From: Colletes latitarsis
Taxonomy: Eukaryota > Arthropoda > Insecta > Hymenoptera > Colletidae
NCBI RefSeq assembly: GCF_051014445.1
Contig: NC_135141.1
Coordinates: forward strand, 15,376,001 to 15,440,000
Direction: 5' to 3'
DNA: 64,000 bases
Shown here: in pieces, positions 50,345 through 60,145 of the stretch
Numbering within the stretch: the first letter of the stretch is position 1
Layout of the letters: each line of letters opens with the position of its first letter
Translations under genes and position numbers: made by a program
The notes under the pieces: model-generated
Database searches by the model: none
What the model saw: only the letters and a program-made list of their open reading frames with translations
What the model was told of the DNA's origin: nothing

Positions 50345-50674
50345 ATGAAAAAGTTGTCATTCTGCGGACACACGCTTACATTGTCAGAATACAGAGGTGA
50401 GTTTGTAACAGTCGACGACTTCACTGAAAATTACAGCTTTATAATTCGTGAGAAATACAAACTTATCATCGGAACCACAACTAAGTTATTCATCCTTTCG
50501 TATCATAGAGGCCAAAGTAAGATGAAAATCAATACGGCATCTTGAATAACCAAATAATTGGTCCTTATTTTATAAATGGTACAAAGTATGTAAAATTCTT
50601 GCAAGATGAACTACAGATGCTTTCAGATGATGTTCCATTAGACATTCTACACGTCTTGCAAGACAAATTTTACA
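50345..50674 (+). pseudogene. Transposase relic, 5' part (Tc1/mariner superfamily)
   Basis: Two consecutive plus frames (50345-50545, then 50542-50784 up to the insertion) give a region reading NNQIIGPYFINGTKYVKFLQ, then LSDDVPLDI. In arthropod transposases of the DDE_3/Tc1-mariner type this block (NQIIGPYFxxG, LxxDVPLDI) lies between the first and second catalytic Asp. The following WFQHDGAPAH-type block is missing, so the copy is internally deleted. It is interrupted at TA 50675-50676 by the Tc1 element and continues at 53315. The first frame before the N-N-Q block is not recognisable. Confidence 0.65.
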
Positions 50675-50676
50675 TA

Positions 50677-50905
50677 CAGTGGGGGACTAAAGTATTCGTA
50701 CACTTGGAATATAGAAGTAAAAACAACAATATTTTCTATATTGTTAATTATATTCAAACATATGTTACTGTGTATCATACATAACACTTATAACAACAAA
50801 TGAGTAAAGAAATAAAGGCAATAACATCATTTAGTAACTTAATATGAATTGACATTCACACGACGGTCAGAAATCGCTGGGACAAAAGTATTCATACATT
50901 ATCAT
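50677..50905 (+). repeat. Left IR/DR terminal repeat of the Tc1-like element
   Basis: Outer site at 50677-50706 and inner site at 50875-50900 (cgctgggacaaaagtattca). In IR/DR-type Tc1 elements such paired sites are the transposase binding sites. Matches the right repeat in inverted orientation. Confidence 0.85.
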
Positions 50906-51041
50906 TTATGTTGATAAATACGATAGTTACGATGAAATCAGGACATTCATATCACATGTAAATATTACATTAGTAGATTTCACGTTGGTTTGGGTTAGTA
51001 CTAGTCGTGACGAGTAAACGTTAATATCAGATATTTGCAAT

Positions 51042-53107
51042 ATGGGGAGAAAAGGTAGTGAAACAACGTTAGAAGAAAGAAAACTTGTTATTCGGTTATA
51101 CCAAGAGATATTAAAAATATTCTCAGAAATATTAAAAAGAAGTCGATCCACGGTACAAAGTATTATAAATAAATATAAAGAAGACGGAACATTACGGAAT
51201 AAAGAAAGAACTGGAAGACCCCGAAAACTAAATATTAGAGAAGAGCGTAAAATTGTACGAATTATTAAACAAAATCCGAATACCAGTGCATCGGAAATTG
51301 CATCAAACCTTCAGCAATATATGCACAAGGAAGTACATCCAAAAACAGTACGAAGAGTGCTGCATCGGGCAGGATACAACAGCAGAGTTGCGAGGAGGAA
51401 ACCCCTTATCAATAAAGTAAATAAAAAAAAGAGATTAGAATTTGCAAAAGAATATATAAATGCTAGTGACGACTTCTGGAAGAATAGAATATTTTCCGAC
51501 GAGTCAAAATTTAATATTTTTTAGTCGGATGGTAATAAAAAAGTGTGACGGAGAACTAATATGGAATTGGATCCCAAAAATATGCAACCGACGACGAAAC
51601 ACGGAGGTGGAAGTGTGATGGTGTGGGGATGAATTGCTGCTTCTGGGGTCGGTAAATTAGCGATAATAGATAGGATAATGGATAAACATTTATATTTAAA
51701 CATTTTAAAAAAAAATTTACAAGAAAGTGCAGATAAATTAGGTATTGGCAGAACATTTTACTTTCAGCAAGACTGTGACCCGAAACATACAGCGTATACA
51801 GGGTGTTCAGCCACCCCTGGGAAAAATTTTAATGCGGGATTCTAGATGGCAAAATAAGATGAAAATCAAGAATACCAATTTGTTGATGAAGGCTTCGTTA
51901 AACAGTTATTAACGTTTAAAGTTCCGACCATACTGAATTTTTATCTAGAAAGTGGGTAGGATTTCGAGGGTATGTCTATTCACCAAAAATGATTGTAATT
52001 GACCCCCGCAACCGAAAATAATTTTTCCAAAATGATTTGAAATTTTTCATTTTCGTCGAAAAATTTAAGCAGCTACCCCCAGTCGATTTTTCTTAAAAAT
52101 TAGTTTTTGATTTTTAGTAATTTTGTTTGACACCCTACAGAAAAGTTGTCTAATACTTTCTTGTAGGTACCCATGAGCTCTGCTTCAGAAAAAAGTTTCA
52201 TTGAAATATATTCACTAGTGTAGGAGTTATGGCTGTTTGAAAATTGAACCACTTTTATGGGGGTTTTCTCACTTTGCGGGGTGAAGGACCAACTTTTCGA
52301 ATATTTTTGCAATTTGTATATATTCTCCATCAAAATACGCGTAGTTTGCTTTTTTAAACTTTAAAATCGTCCAATCCGTTCAGAAGTTATGACGTTTTAA
52401 AGATTCGTATGGAAATTCGGGAAGACATTTCTGACCAGAAATTATATTTTTGGTAAGGAATTTTTTTCTCGAAACTGAGTAGGATTTCGGGGGTATGTAT
52501 ATTCACCAAAAATGATTGTAATTGACTCCGAGATTCGAAAATAATTTTTTTAGAACGATTTGAAAAATTTTTTTTTCCGTCGTAAAATTTCACACCTTCT
52601 TGAATTTTTTTCTAGAAAATGGGTAGGATTTCGGGGGTATGTGTATTCACCAAAAATACTTATAATTGACCCCTGCAACAAAAAATAATTTTTCCAGAAC
52701 GATTTGAAATTTTTGAATTTAATTGTTAATAACTTCTTAACGGAGCCACCATCAACGAATTGGTATTCTTGATTTTCGTGTTATTTTGGCCTCTAGAATC
52801 CTCTATTAAAATTTTTCCCAGGGGTGGCCGAACACCCTGTATAGTGCATCAGTGGTTGTTATATAATACTCCCCACATGTTAACAACTCCCCCACAATCG
52901 CCTGATTTAAATCCCATTGAGCACGTATGGGCGAAACTTGAAAAAAATGTACGAAAACATGATATAACAAGTAAAGAACACTTAAAAGAAATATTAAAAA
53001 AAGAATGGAATAATATAGAACCAGACTTCGTAAAAAGTTTAGTGTTGTCAATGCCTAATAGATTACAAGAAGTAATTCGCCGGAAGGGCTATCCTACAAA
53101 ATATTAA
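51042..53107 (+). pseudogene. Tc1-type DD34E transposase, broken by three stops and T9
   Basis: ATG at 51042 to TAA at 53105-53107. Without the 1043 bp contributed by T9 plus one TA it is 1023 bp, 340 residues, normal for Tc1. The N-terminal part has two helix-turn-helix-like segments (the S-R-S-T-V-Q region near residue 35-43, and a second near 90-110) with a GRPR hinge near residue 58. The first catalytic Asp is D153 in IFSDESKFNIF, directly before a TAG at 51522. TGA codons at about 51546 and 51629 replace expected Trp/Cys-type positions. The second Asp lies in FQQDCDPKHTA just before T9. After T9 the frame resumes at SPDLNPIEHVW, giving D-34-E spacing. Three nonsense codons in one otherwise clean frame indicate point decay. 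Confidence 0.92.
51799..52839 (+). mobile_element. T9: complete short T-family element, 1041 bp, inside Tc1 transposase
   Basis: Left tip CAGGGTGTTCAGCCACCCC, right tip gccgaacaccctg, with TA on each side (51797-51798 and 52840-52841). Removing the element and one TA restores the host transposase frame. Order is a-to-b. It contains one X block, one Y module and two more X blocks, the shortest complete copy in the window. Because the host sequence is known, this copy fixes the family ends. Confidence 0.96.
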
Positions 53108-53118
53108 TTTAGAAAATT

Positions 53119-53312
53119 AAATGTATGAATACTTTTGTCCCAGCGATTTCTGACCGTCGTGTGAATGTCAATTCATATTAAGTTACTAAATGATGTTATT
53201 GCCTTTATTTCTTTACTCATTTGTTGTTATAAGTGTTATGTATGATACACAGTAAAATATTGTTGTTTTTACTTCTATATTCCAAGTGTACGAATACTTT
53301 AGTCACCCACTG
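53119..53312 (-). repeat. Right IR/DR terminal repeat of the Tc1-like element
   Basis: Inner site at 53119-53144 (atgaatacttttgtcccagc) and outer site at 53283-53312. It is the inverted match to 50677-50905, with the left copy carrying about 32 additional bases between ATATT and the GTGTATCATACATAAC block. Confidence 0.85.
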
Positions 53313-53314
53313 TA

Positions 53315-53520
53315 GAAAATTTCCAAAGTCTTGGATTGGACGTACTGGACCAGATCTCACGCCTATGGATTATTTCTTACGGGGACATTTAAAAGAAGTT
53401 GTTTATTGCGAACAACCAACAACGCCAGAGAACATGAAAAAGGCCAGAGAGTCTCTCATTCTACGTTTCAAAAAATGCATCGATGCGGAGGGGCACCGTT
53501 TCGAATATCTATTACAATGA
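53315..53520 (+). pseudogene. Transposase relic, 3' part (continuation across the Tc1 insertion)
   Basis: The plus frame ending at 53520 reads KFPKSWIGRTGP, then DLTPMDYFLRGHLKEVVY, then a C-terminal KARESL-FKKCIDAEG segment. This fits the end of an arthropod DDE_3-type transposase around the third catalytic residue (D in SPDLTPxDxFLWG). The expected WPARSP between GP and DLTP is missing. The frame differs from that of the 5' part, so deletions and frameshifts have accumulated. The closing stop is at 53518-53520. Confidence 0.75.
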
Positions 53521-53820
53521 TAGTTTGAAAAATCGGTTCGTGAAAAAGTATTACAAATTTCATAATGGGGTTTCGTGGTAGTAATCATGTTTATTTACTC
53601 TTACAGATTCCCGAATGACGTCTCGATAGACAACAGTTTTTCGTTTCCATTTTATTTTCGATCTCAAAGGTCATTTCAAGGTCATGTAATGTACATATCT
53701 GAACGTATTTTTACACGCAAAAAAACATCGACGGTTTTTTTCAAACCATTCAAACAGCATGCAAAATATTTTTTGTACTCCCACAATTGGAGGAGATATT
53801 TAGGTGGACCAGCCTGTATA
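53521..53820. mobile_element. 3' untranslated tail and end of the transposase relic
   Basis: AT-rich tail ending in ggtggaccagcctgtata at about 53803-53820, which resembles the tips of the T family (ggtggccgaacaccctgtata). Two AGGTCA half-sites at 53668-53673 and 53679-53684 form a DR5. The left end of this relic is not recognised. Confidence 0.5.
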
Positions 53821-55020
53821 CTTTCGTAGGTAGATAGAGTCGATCAGCGACAAGAGCCGACAGTTCTCGATAGATCTCTCGATCCAAGCCAGCGACCATT
53901 AACGGGGGATCACTGTAACGACACATGTAGAGGATAAAATAGGAAAAGTGAAGTTTCGTGTTGTAGGGGTCAGATTATTTTCCAGCGGCATTGATAAAAA
54001 TGTTGGCTCGCGAGTAAGAGTAAATAAAATTGAGGGCGCGTCACGGTGCCCCGTCCGGTCGAAATTCCATCGATTTCGATTTCAATCAGGCACGACGGAG
54101 CGAAAGTCGCAGGCGGACAGCTGTCGTCGGTTAACCCTGGTACCTGTTTGCGGGATAATCGATCGCTTATTGGAGCCATCTTCCGCGGGGTGACCAAAAA
54201 GTTCCCCGTCCCGGAGGCTGCGGCCATCCCTGTCTCTTTCCGGGGCTGCGGTTCGTGGAACGACGTTTCCAATTCGCGTCGCCGCGGATTTTTTGTAATT
54301 AATCCTCGAGTGTATCGCGACGGAACACGCGGCAGGAAGAGGAGGAGACCGGGCGGATGAAGACGCGGCGAACGAAGAAGAAAAGAAACGGGGAGAAAAT
54401 GAAGAACAGATAGAGAGAGGCAAAGTCGGGGGAGAGGGAACGAAACGAAAGGAAATAAAAGCCGAAGAAAGGGAGAAAGAGAGGGTGAAGGAAGAACGGA
54501 GACCAGTCTCCGGCGCGGTGTATCCGGTTTTTGCGGGCGTCAGATGACAGTCGCTTATTTACCGAGGGCCCCGCGGCCATCTTGCTGCGATCCGACTTAA
54601 GGAGGAGGCCCCGGAACACCGCGGAAAAAAGAAGGGGGCGCAAGAGATCGGGGACCGAGGCGATGGACGTGGGACTCCGCTCGAATTAATCGATCGGTTA
54701 TCAACGTCCACGGGATTCGTGGAATGGAAGAAATATGGCAGCCGTTGGTTATATAGCGCAACCAGCGCGCGGGACGGCTCGTATGATTTCTTATTGTTCC
54801 CTTGCCGCTGGAATTGCTCCTACCCTCCCGGTTAACGACTGTGTCTCGTTTATGCGTTTCTCTGTATTTGCCCTTCTTCTGATCCTTTTCTACCAACGCG
54901 TTAAGCGCCATCTGCGGTTTCGCGTGCGTTCCCGCGGACTCGAGCTGGCGGAGGACAGTGGCGGCCGCTGCCCTGATTGAAATGGAAGGGAAATGCCACC
55001 GGTGACAAGAAAACGCTATT
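53821..55020. other. GC-rich island with overlapping frames, possible promoter or exon region
   Basis: Largest GC-rich block after the left edge. Frames are open on both strands over the same bases (for example 104 codons plus at 54046-54360, 113 codons minus at 54082-54423, 114 codons minus at 54299-54643, 104 codons minus at 54597-54911). Peptides are Arg/Ser/Pro-rich or hydrophobic low-complexity and unrecognised. A purine-rich tract lies at about 54330-54510. It may be a promoter/5' untranslated exon or regulatory DNA. Confidence 0.35.
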
Positions 55021-55085
55021 ACGAGAGCCTAACACTGGACGAAGATTCGAACATAATCACCAACTATTAAGTTGTTTCGTACCTT

Positions 55086-55670
55086 CGTGCCGTTTATTGC
55101 TTTCCCATTTAAAACAATATTAGAACGTCTCGTGCGATCGTACCGAGTCTTATATTACAACTTGAAGCAATATTTTAAACATGTAATGGAAGTTTACGAA
55201 AAACAGTAAACCCTCCCCTTCATTTGACAAAGCCATTCTACGTAAAAAGTTTACCAACTAATTAGCCTGGCCTCCGCTCTCATGTAATGTTTTACTCTAC
55301 CGACCGACGTCCGAGATATGTAAACTGATCTACTCGTTTTTGAATTACCGCGAGTTAAACATTTAAGAAAAGAGTTCATCTTTAAACTGTTTCTTTAGCA
55401 AGCATACGAATGTTTGTAATTTTTATCGTATTATGTGAAGTATTATAGTGTATTGAAACGTTCGTACAGCACTGCAAAATACAGAATCTCTTTCTTGAGA
55501 TTTAAATTAATAAAAAAAAGAAAAAAAAGTAATTAGCCTGGAGATTATTATATTTTACTTCTCATAAGGTTCGGTTTTATAAAAACAAAAATATTTATAC
55601 GATCAGGCTCGAGCAAATTGAAGTCTAAACTTCGAGCTATAACATAATATCTATTTGTTTCAAAGGGTAT
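55086..55670 (+). repeat. Local duplication, copy 1 (without T10)
   Basis: Shares tttattgctttcccattta (55092), ttatattacaacttgaagca (55151), tagcctggagattatta (55534) and acataatatctatttgtttc (55642) in the same order with 56212-59075. At the position where copy 2 carries T10, copy 1 has an uninterrupted cgtctcgtgcgatcgtacc. Copies have diverged appreciably, so the duplication is not recent. Confidence 0.75.
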
Positions 55671-55690
55671 AGCCGAATAAGGGGGTCAAA

Positions 55691-56095
55691 TTGAACGTGC
55701 ATCATTCGAAAGAAACCCCTTTGCGCCAATTTTTAACCCGAACTCTCGACAGTGGGGGTAGTAATGGAGTCATAAAGAAAATTATATTTTTGTGCAATTT
55801 CTCTTCTCCTATTGAATTCAAAAATGCAAAAGAATTCAGAGACATTTCGAGTACCGGGGTACATATTTTGGAATTTTTCAAGATTTTTAGATCGAAGAAC
55901 CAGGTAGTAAAAAATAACAAACCGCAAAAAATGCCGAATAATGCTGATTACTTATGGAAGCAATTGCAGAACTTTTATATTTTTACAGTAAACAGGTATT
56001 GTCATTACTATTATTCTCAACTTTTTTCTGATTTTTCATTTTGGTGCACCGCAGTGAGAAAACAACCAACTTTATCCTCATTTTCTGCGTGTTAG
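55691..56095 (+). other. 134-codon open frame between duplication copies, unassigned
   Basis: An uninterrupted plus frame in AT-rich DNA, longer than most chance frames here. It has mixed composition with several Cys, Trp and Phe residues and no motif that I recognise. It lies in the about 540-bp interval between the two duplication copies. It could be a fragment of a gene or transposon, or chance. Confidence 0.25.
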
Positions 56096-56211
56096 AGTAA
56101 CTTACAAGTTAAATTTTAATGTATTTTTTAATATATGAGTATTTCGTGTACTGTTCAATATTCCCACACTAAGTAAAATTACATAAGAATTGAAAAAAGA
56201 TAAAATAAAGC

Positions 56212-59075
56212 CAACCATTTATTGCTTTCCCATTTAAAATAATATTAGGTCGTCCTATACAGGGTGTTCGGCCACCCCTGGGAAAAATTTTAATGGGAGA
56301 TTCCAGAGACCAAAATAGGGCAAAAATCAAGAATATCAATTTGTTGATGGAGGCTTTGTGAAAAAGTTATTAACGTTTAAAGTTCCGTCCGTACTGAATT
56401 TTTTTCTCGAAAATCTCAAAGATTTCGAGGATATGTCTATTCGTAAAAAATGATTGCAATTGACCCCAGCAACCGAAAATAATTTTTCCAGAATGATTTG
56501 AAATTTTTTTTTTCACACCTTCTCGAATTTTTTTCTAGAAAGCGGGTAGGATTTCGGGGGTATGTCTATTCACAAACAATAATTGTAATTGACCCCAGCA
56601 ACCGAAAATAATTTTTCCAGAACGATTTGATATTTTTTTTTTTCGACGAAAAATTTAGGCACCTACCTGTCGATTTTTTTTTAAAATTAGTTTTTCATTT
56701 TTAGTATTTTCGTTTGACGCTCTACAGAAATGTTGTCTAATACTTTTTTATAGGTGTTTATGAGCTCTACTTCGGGAAAAAGTTTCACTGAAATATATTT
56801 GCCATTGTAGGAGTTATGGCTGTTTGAAAATTGGACCATTTTTATGGAGTTTTTCTCATTTTGCAGGATTAAGGATCAACTTTTCAAATGTTTTTGCGAT
56901 TTGTACATATTCTCCATCAAAATACGCGTAGTTTGCTTTTTTAAACATTAAAATCGTCCAATCCGTTCAGAAGTTATGATGTTTTAAACATTCGCATGAA
57001 ATTTCGGGCAGCCATTTCTGGCCAGAAATTATATTTTCGGTAAGGAATTTTTTTTCTCGAAAATGCGCAGGATTTCGGGGGTATGTGTAATGACCAAAAA
57101 TGATTGTAATTAACCCCTGTAAGTAAATATAATTTTTTTAGTATGATTTGAAATTTTTTAATTTCGTCTAAAAATTTCAGTACCTACTTGAATTTTTTTC
57201 TAAAAAGTGGGTAGGATTTCGGGGGTATGTCTATTCACCAAAAATGATTGTAATTGACCCCCACAACCGAAAATAATTTTTCCAGAACGATTTGAAATTT
57301 TTTTTTTTCGACGAAAAATTTAGGCAGCTGCCCCCTGTCGATTTTCCTTAAAAATTAGTTTTTCATTTTTGATAATTTTATTTGACGCCGTACAGAAAAA
57401 TTGTTTAATACTTTTTTGTAGGTACCTATGAGCTCTACTTCAGAAAAAAGTTTCATTGAAATACGTTCACTATCGTAGGAGTTATGGCTGTGTGAATATT
57501 GGACCATTTTTATGGGACGTTTCTCATTTTAGAGGGTCAAGGAACAACTTTTCGAATATTTTTAGAATATCTACATATTCTACATTAAAATACGCGCCGT
57601 TTGCTTTTTTAAACATTAAAATCGTCCAATCCGTTCAAAAGTTATGGCGTTTTAATGATTTGCATGAAAATTCGGGCAAACATTTCTGGCCAGAAATTAT
57701 ATTTTCTGTAAACAATTTTTTTCTCGAAAGTGCGTAGGATTTCGGGGGCACGTATAATGATTGTAATTGCCCACTGTAACTAAATATAATTTTTTTTAGT
57801 ATGATTTGAAATTTTCTAATTTCGTCTAAAAATTTCAGTACCTACTTGAATTTTTTTCTAAAAAGTGGGTAGGATTTCGGAGGTATGTCTATTCACCAAA
57901 AATGATTGTAATTGACCCCCACAACCGAAAATAATTTTTCCAGAACGATTTGAAATTTTTTTTTTTCGACGAAAAATTTAGGCAGCTACCCCCTGTCGAT
58001 TTTCCTTAAAAATTAGTTTTTCATTTTTGATCATTTTATTTGACGCCGTACAGAAAAGTTGTTTAATACTTTTTTGTAGGTACCTATGAGCTCTACTTCA
58101 GAAAAAAGTTTCATTGAAATACGTTCACTATCGTAGGAGTTATGGCTGTTTGAATATTGGACCATTTTTATGGGACGTTTCTCATTTTAGGGGGTCAAGG
58201 AACAACTTTAACAATATTTTTAGAATTTCTACATATTCTACATTAAAATACGCGCCGTTTGCTTTTTTAAACATTAAAATCGTCCAATCCGTTCAAAAGT
58301 TATGGCGTTTTAATGATTTGCATGAAAATTCGGGCAAACATTTCTGGCCAGAAGTTATATTTTCTGTAAACAATTTTTTTCTCGAAAGTGCGTAGGATTT
58401 CGGGGGCATGTATAATGATTGTAATTGCCCACTGTAACTAAATATAATTTTTTTTAGTATGATTTGAAATTTTATAATTTCGTCTGAAAATTTCAGTACC
58501 TACTTGAATTTTTTTCTAAAAAGTGGGTAGGATTTCGGAGGTATGTCTATTCACCAAAAATGATTGTAATTGACCTCTCCAACCGAAAATAATTTTACCA
58601 GAACGATTTGAAATTTTTTAATTTAAATGTTAATAACTTTTTAACGAAGCGTCCATCAACAAATTGGTATTCTTGATTTTCGTCTTATTTCGGCCTCTAG
58701 AATCTCCCATTGAAATTTTTCCCAGGGGTGGCCGAACACCCTGTATGTTCGTACCAAGTTTTATATTACAATTTAAAGCAATATTTTAAGCATATAGTGG
58801 AATTTTAGGAAAAACAATAAACCTCCCTCCTCTTCCTATGGCAAAGCTATTATCGCTATAAAACTTCTTTGATTTTCTATTAAAAAGTTTACTCACTAAT
58901 AATCCTGGAGATTGTTGTATTTTATTTCTTATAAAATTCGGTTTTATTGTACACTAAAAAAGATATTCGTGCAATTAAACTCAAGCATGATAAAGAAAAT
59001 TTCATTTCGTAAGTAGTGTGAATTCCAAAATTTCGAGATTTGACACAATATCTATTTGTTTCAAATTTCTATGAA
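56212..59075 (+). repeat. Local duplication, copy 2 (with T10 inserted)
   Basis: Homologous to 55086-55670, interrupted by T10 at 56260-58743. Left flank tttattgctttcccatttaa and right flank ttcgtaccaagttttatatt continue each other in copy 1. Confidence 0.75.
56260..58743 (+). mobile_element. T10: complete T-family element with 658-bp internal duplication, 2484 bp
   Basis: Left tip CAGGGTGTTCGGCCACCCC after TA at 56258-56259. Right tip gaacaccctg is followed by TA at 58744-58745. Order is a-to-b. The word tacctacttgaattttttt recurs at 57181, 57839 and 58497, exactly 658 bp apart, so two X+Y units (57181-57838 and 57839-58496) are near-identical. The 93-codon frames at 57456 and 58114 differ at only a few residues for this reason. 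Confidence 0.94.
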
Positions 59076-59440
59076 TTCTTGATGTTGACTTAAAATTTCA
59101 GAAATCCCATGAACTGACAAATTTTGTTTGTTGTACTTAATATATAAACGCTTTATTTCATATTTTTACTGTGGTCTTATCCCTTAAAAAATTGAAATTT
59201 TTCCATGTCGGTTCTAATTCGATGGCCAGAGGCTCTAGAACATGATAGAACTTGCAAAGAAGATCTTTGATAAGTATTTTTGTCAACTACAGAGTCTAAC
59301 AATTATTCTCTTTTCAAAGTTACCTTTCTCAAATAAAACAGCATTATGAAATCACGTAGAGAATAAGACATCCACGTTGAAAGAATACTAAAATAAACAA
59401 ATTGTATCCTACTCGTTCTCGTTGTAAAATCCCACCTACC
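59076..59440. other. AT-rich DNA, nothing definite
   Basis: AT-rich linker right of duplication copy 2. Nothing recognised. Confidence 0.4.
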
Positions 59441-60143
59441 TGTCTTTCAGGCTGTCAGAAGCAAGGGACAGGTAACACCGTATTAGTGCATCGAGATAAC
59501 GTAAACGATCCGTGAAAAATTATAAAAATACACACGGACGTACGAAGTGACCCAATAATTACGATCCCCTCGTTAATTATTCGCGAGGATTGCCCGACGA
59601 ACGAGCTGCGAAGCGGGCAAATTAATTATGCCCGCGTGTCCTGCGGGAGCGTGTCTACGAAGGAAACGAAGGGGATTCCAGGTAACAGGTAAACCACGTC
59701 GAGGAGGAAACGCAGAAGCGTCCGATGCACGGTGGATAGTGGTCGATGAGCGCGCTTTAATTACCGCTAATTAACATGTTCCTGCCCGGTCGAAGTCAGC
59801 GCCGTTTACAGCCAACTACTTCGGAATGTTCGCCGAGGCCCGAGGAAACCCGATCGTTTCCATTTTTACCGTCCACTTTCCAATCCCTCGGTTATTACTC
59901 TCGTCTTTTTTCTTGTCTTTCGAACGACAGTCTGCTGGAATTTTAATTTCCCAGACTTTTTAACGATCCAGCCTCCGAACGCGAATACGAGTAATACACG
60001 CGGTCAACCCTCGGACAACGGATGACTCACGCAGCTACCGGATACTGGATCGCATGTAATCCGATAATAATTGAGGAACTTTCTGGGAAAGAGGTCGGTC
60101 AATTGCGCCGGAAGTTATAGTTTTTAAATTTTTTCTCCCATAT
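59441..60143. promoter_or_regulatory. GC-rich island with homeodomain-like cores, candidate enhancer
   Basis: CpG-rich DNA punctuated by AT-rich cores: ctcgttaattattcgcg, gcgggcaaattaattatgcc and taattaccgctaattaacat. An inverted pair around gcaaattaattatgc (gcccg on both sides near 59618-59633) is visible. No long open frame exists, which makes coding use less likely than regulatory use. This is inference from motif style. Confidence 0.35.
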
Positions 60144-60145
60144 TA

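Larger units (their letters stand above)
50677..53312 (+). mobile_element. Tc1-like transposon of about 1.6 kb, split by T9
   Basis: Starts CAGTGGGGGACTAAAGTATT and ends gtcacccactg, flanked by TA (50675-50676 and 53313-53314). Total length is 2636 bp; minus T9 and one TA copy it is 1593 bp, normal for Tc1. The terminal inverted repeats are long (about 230 bp left, about 190 bp right, the left with about 32 extra bases) and nearly identical. Each contains an outer and an inner copy of a GGGACxAAAGTATTCxTACA site, the IR/DR layout. The transposase gene lies between. It inserted into an older transposase relic. Confidence 0.92.

Noticed and set aside
54046..54911. Overlapping 100-114-codon frames as exons
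   Set aside because: Open frames on both strands in GC-rich, purine-biased DNA are expected by chance; no recognisable domain.
57456..58395. Recurring 60-108-codon frames inside T elements (M-K-Y-I-H-Y type and its minus-strand partner M-V-Q-x-x-N-S-H-N)
   Set aside because: They repeat because the Y module repeats, occur open on both strands of the same module, differ in start and end between copies, and show no domain. I treat them as chance frames, not genes.
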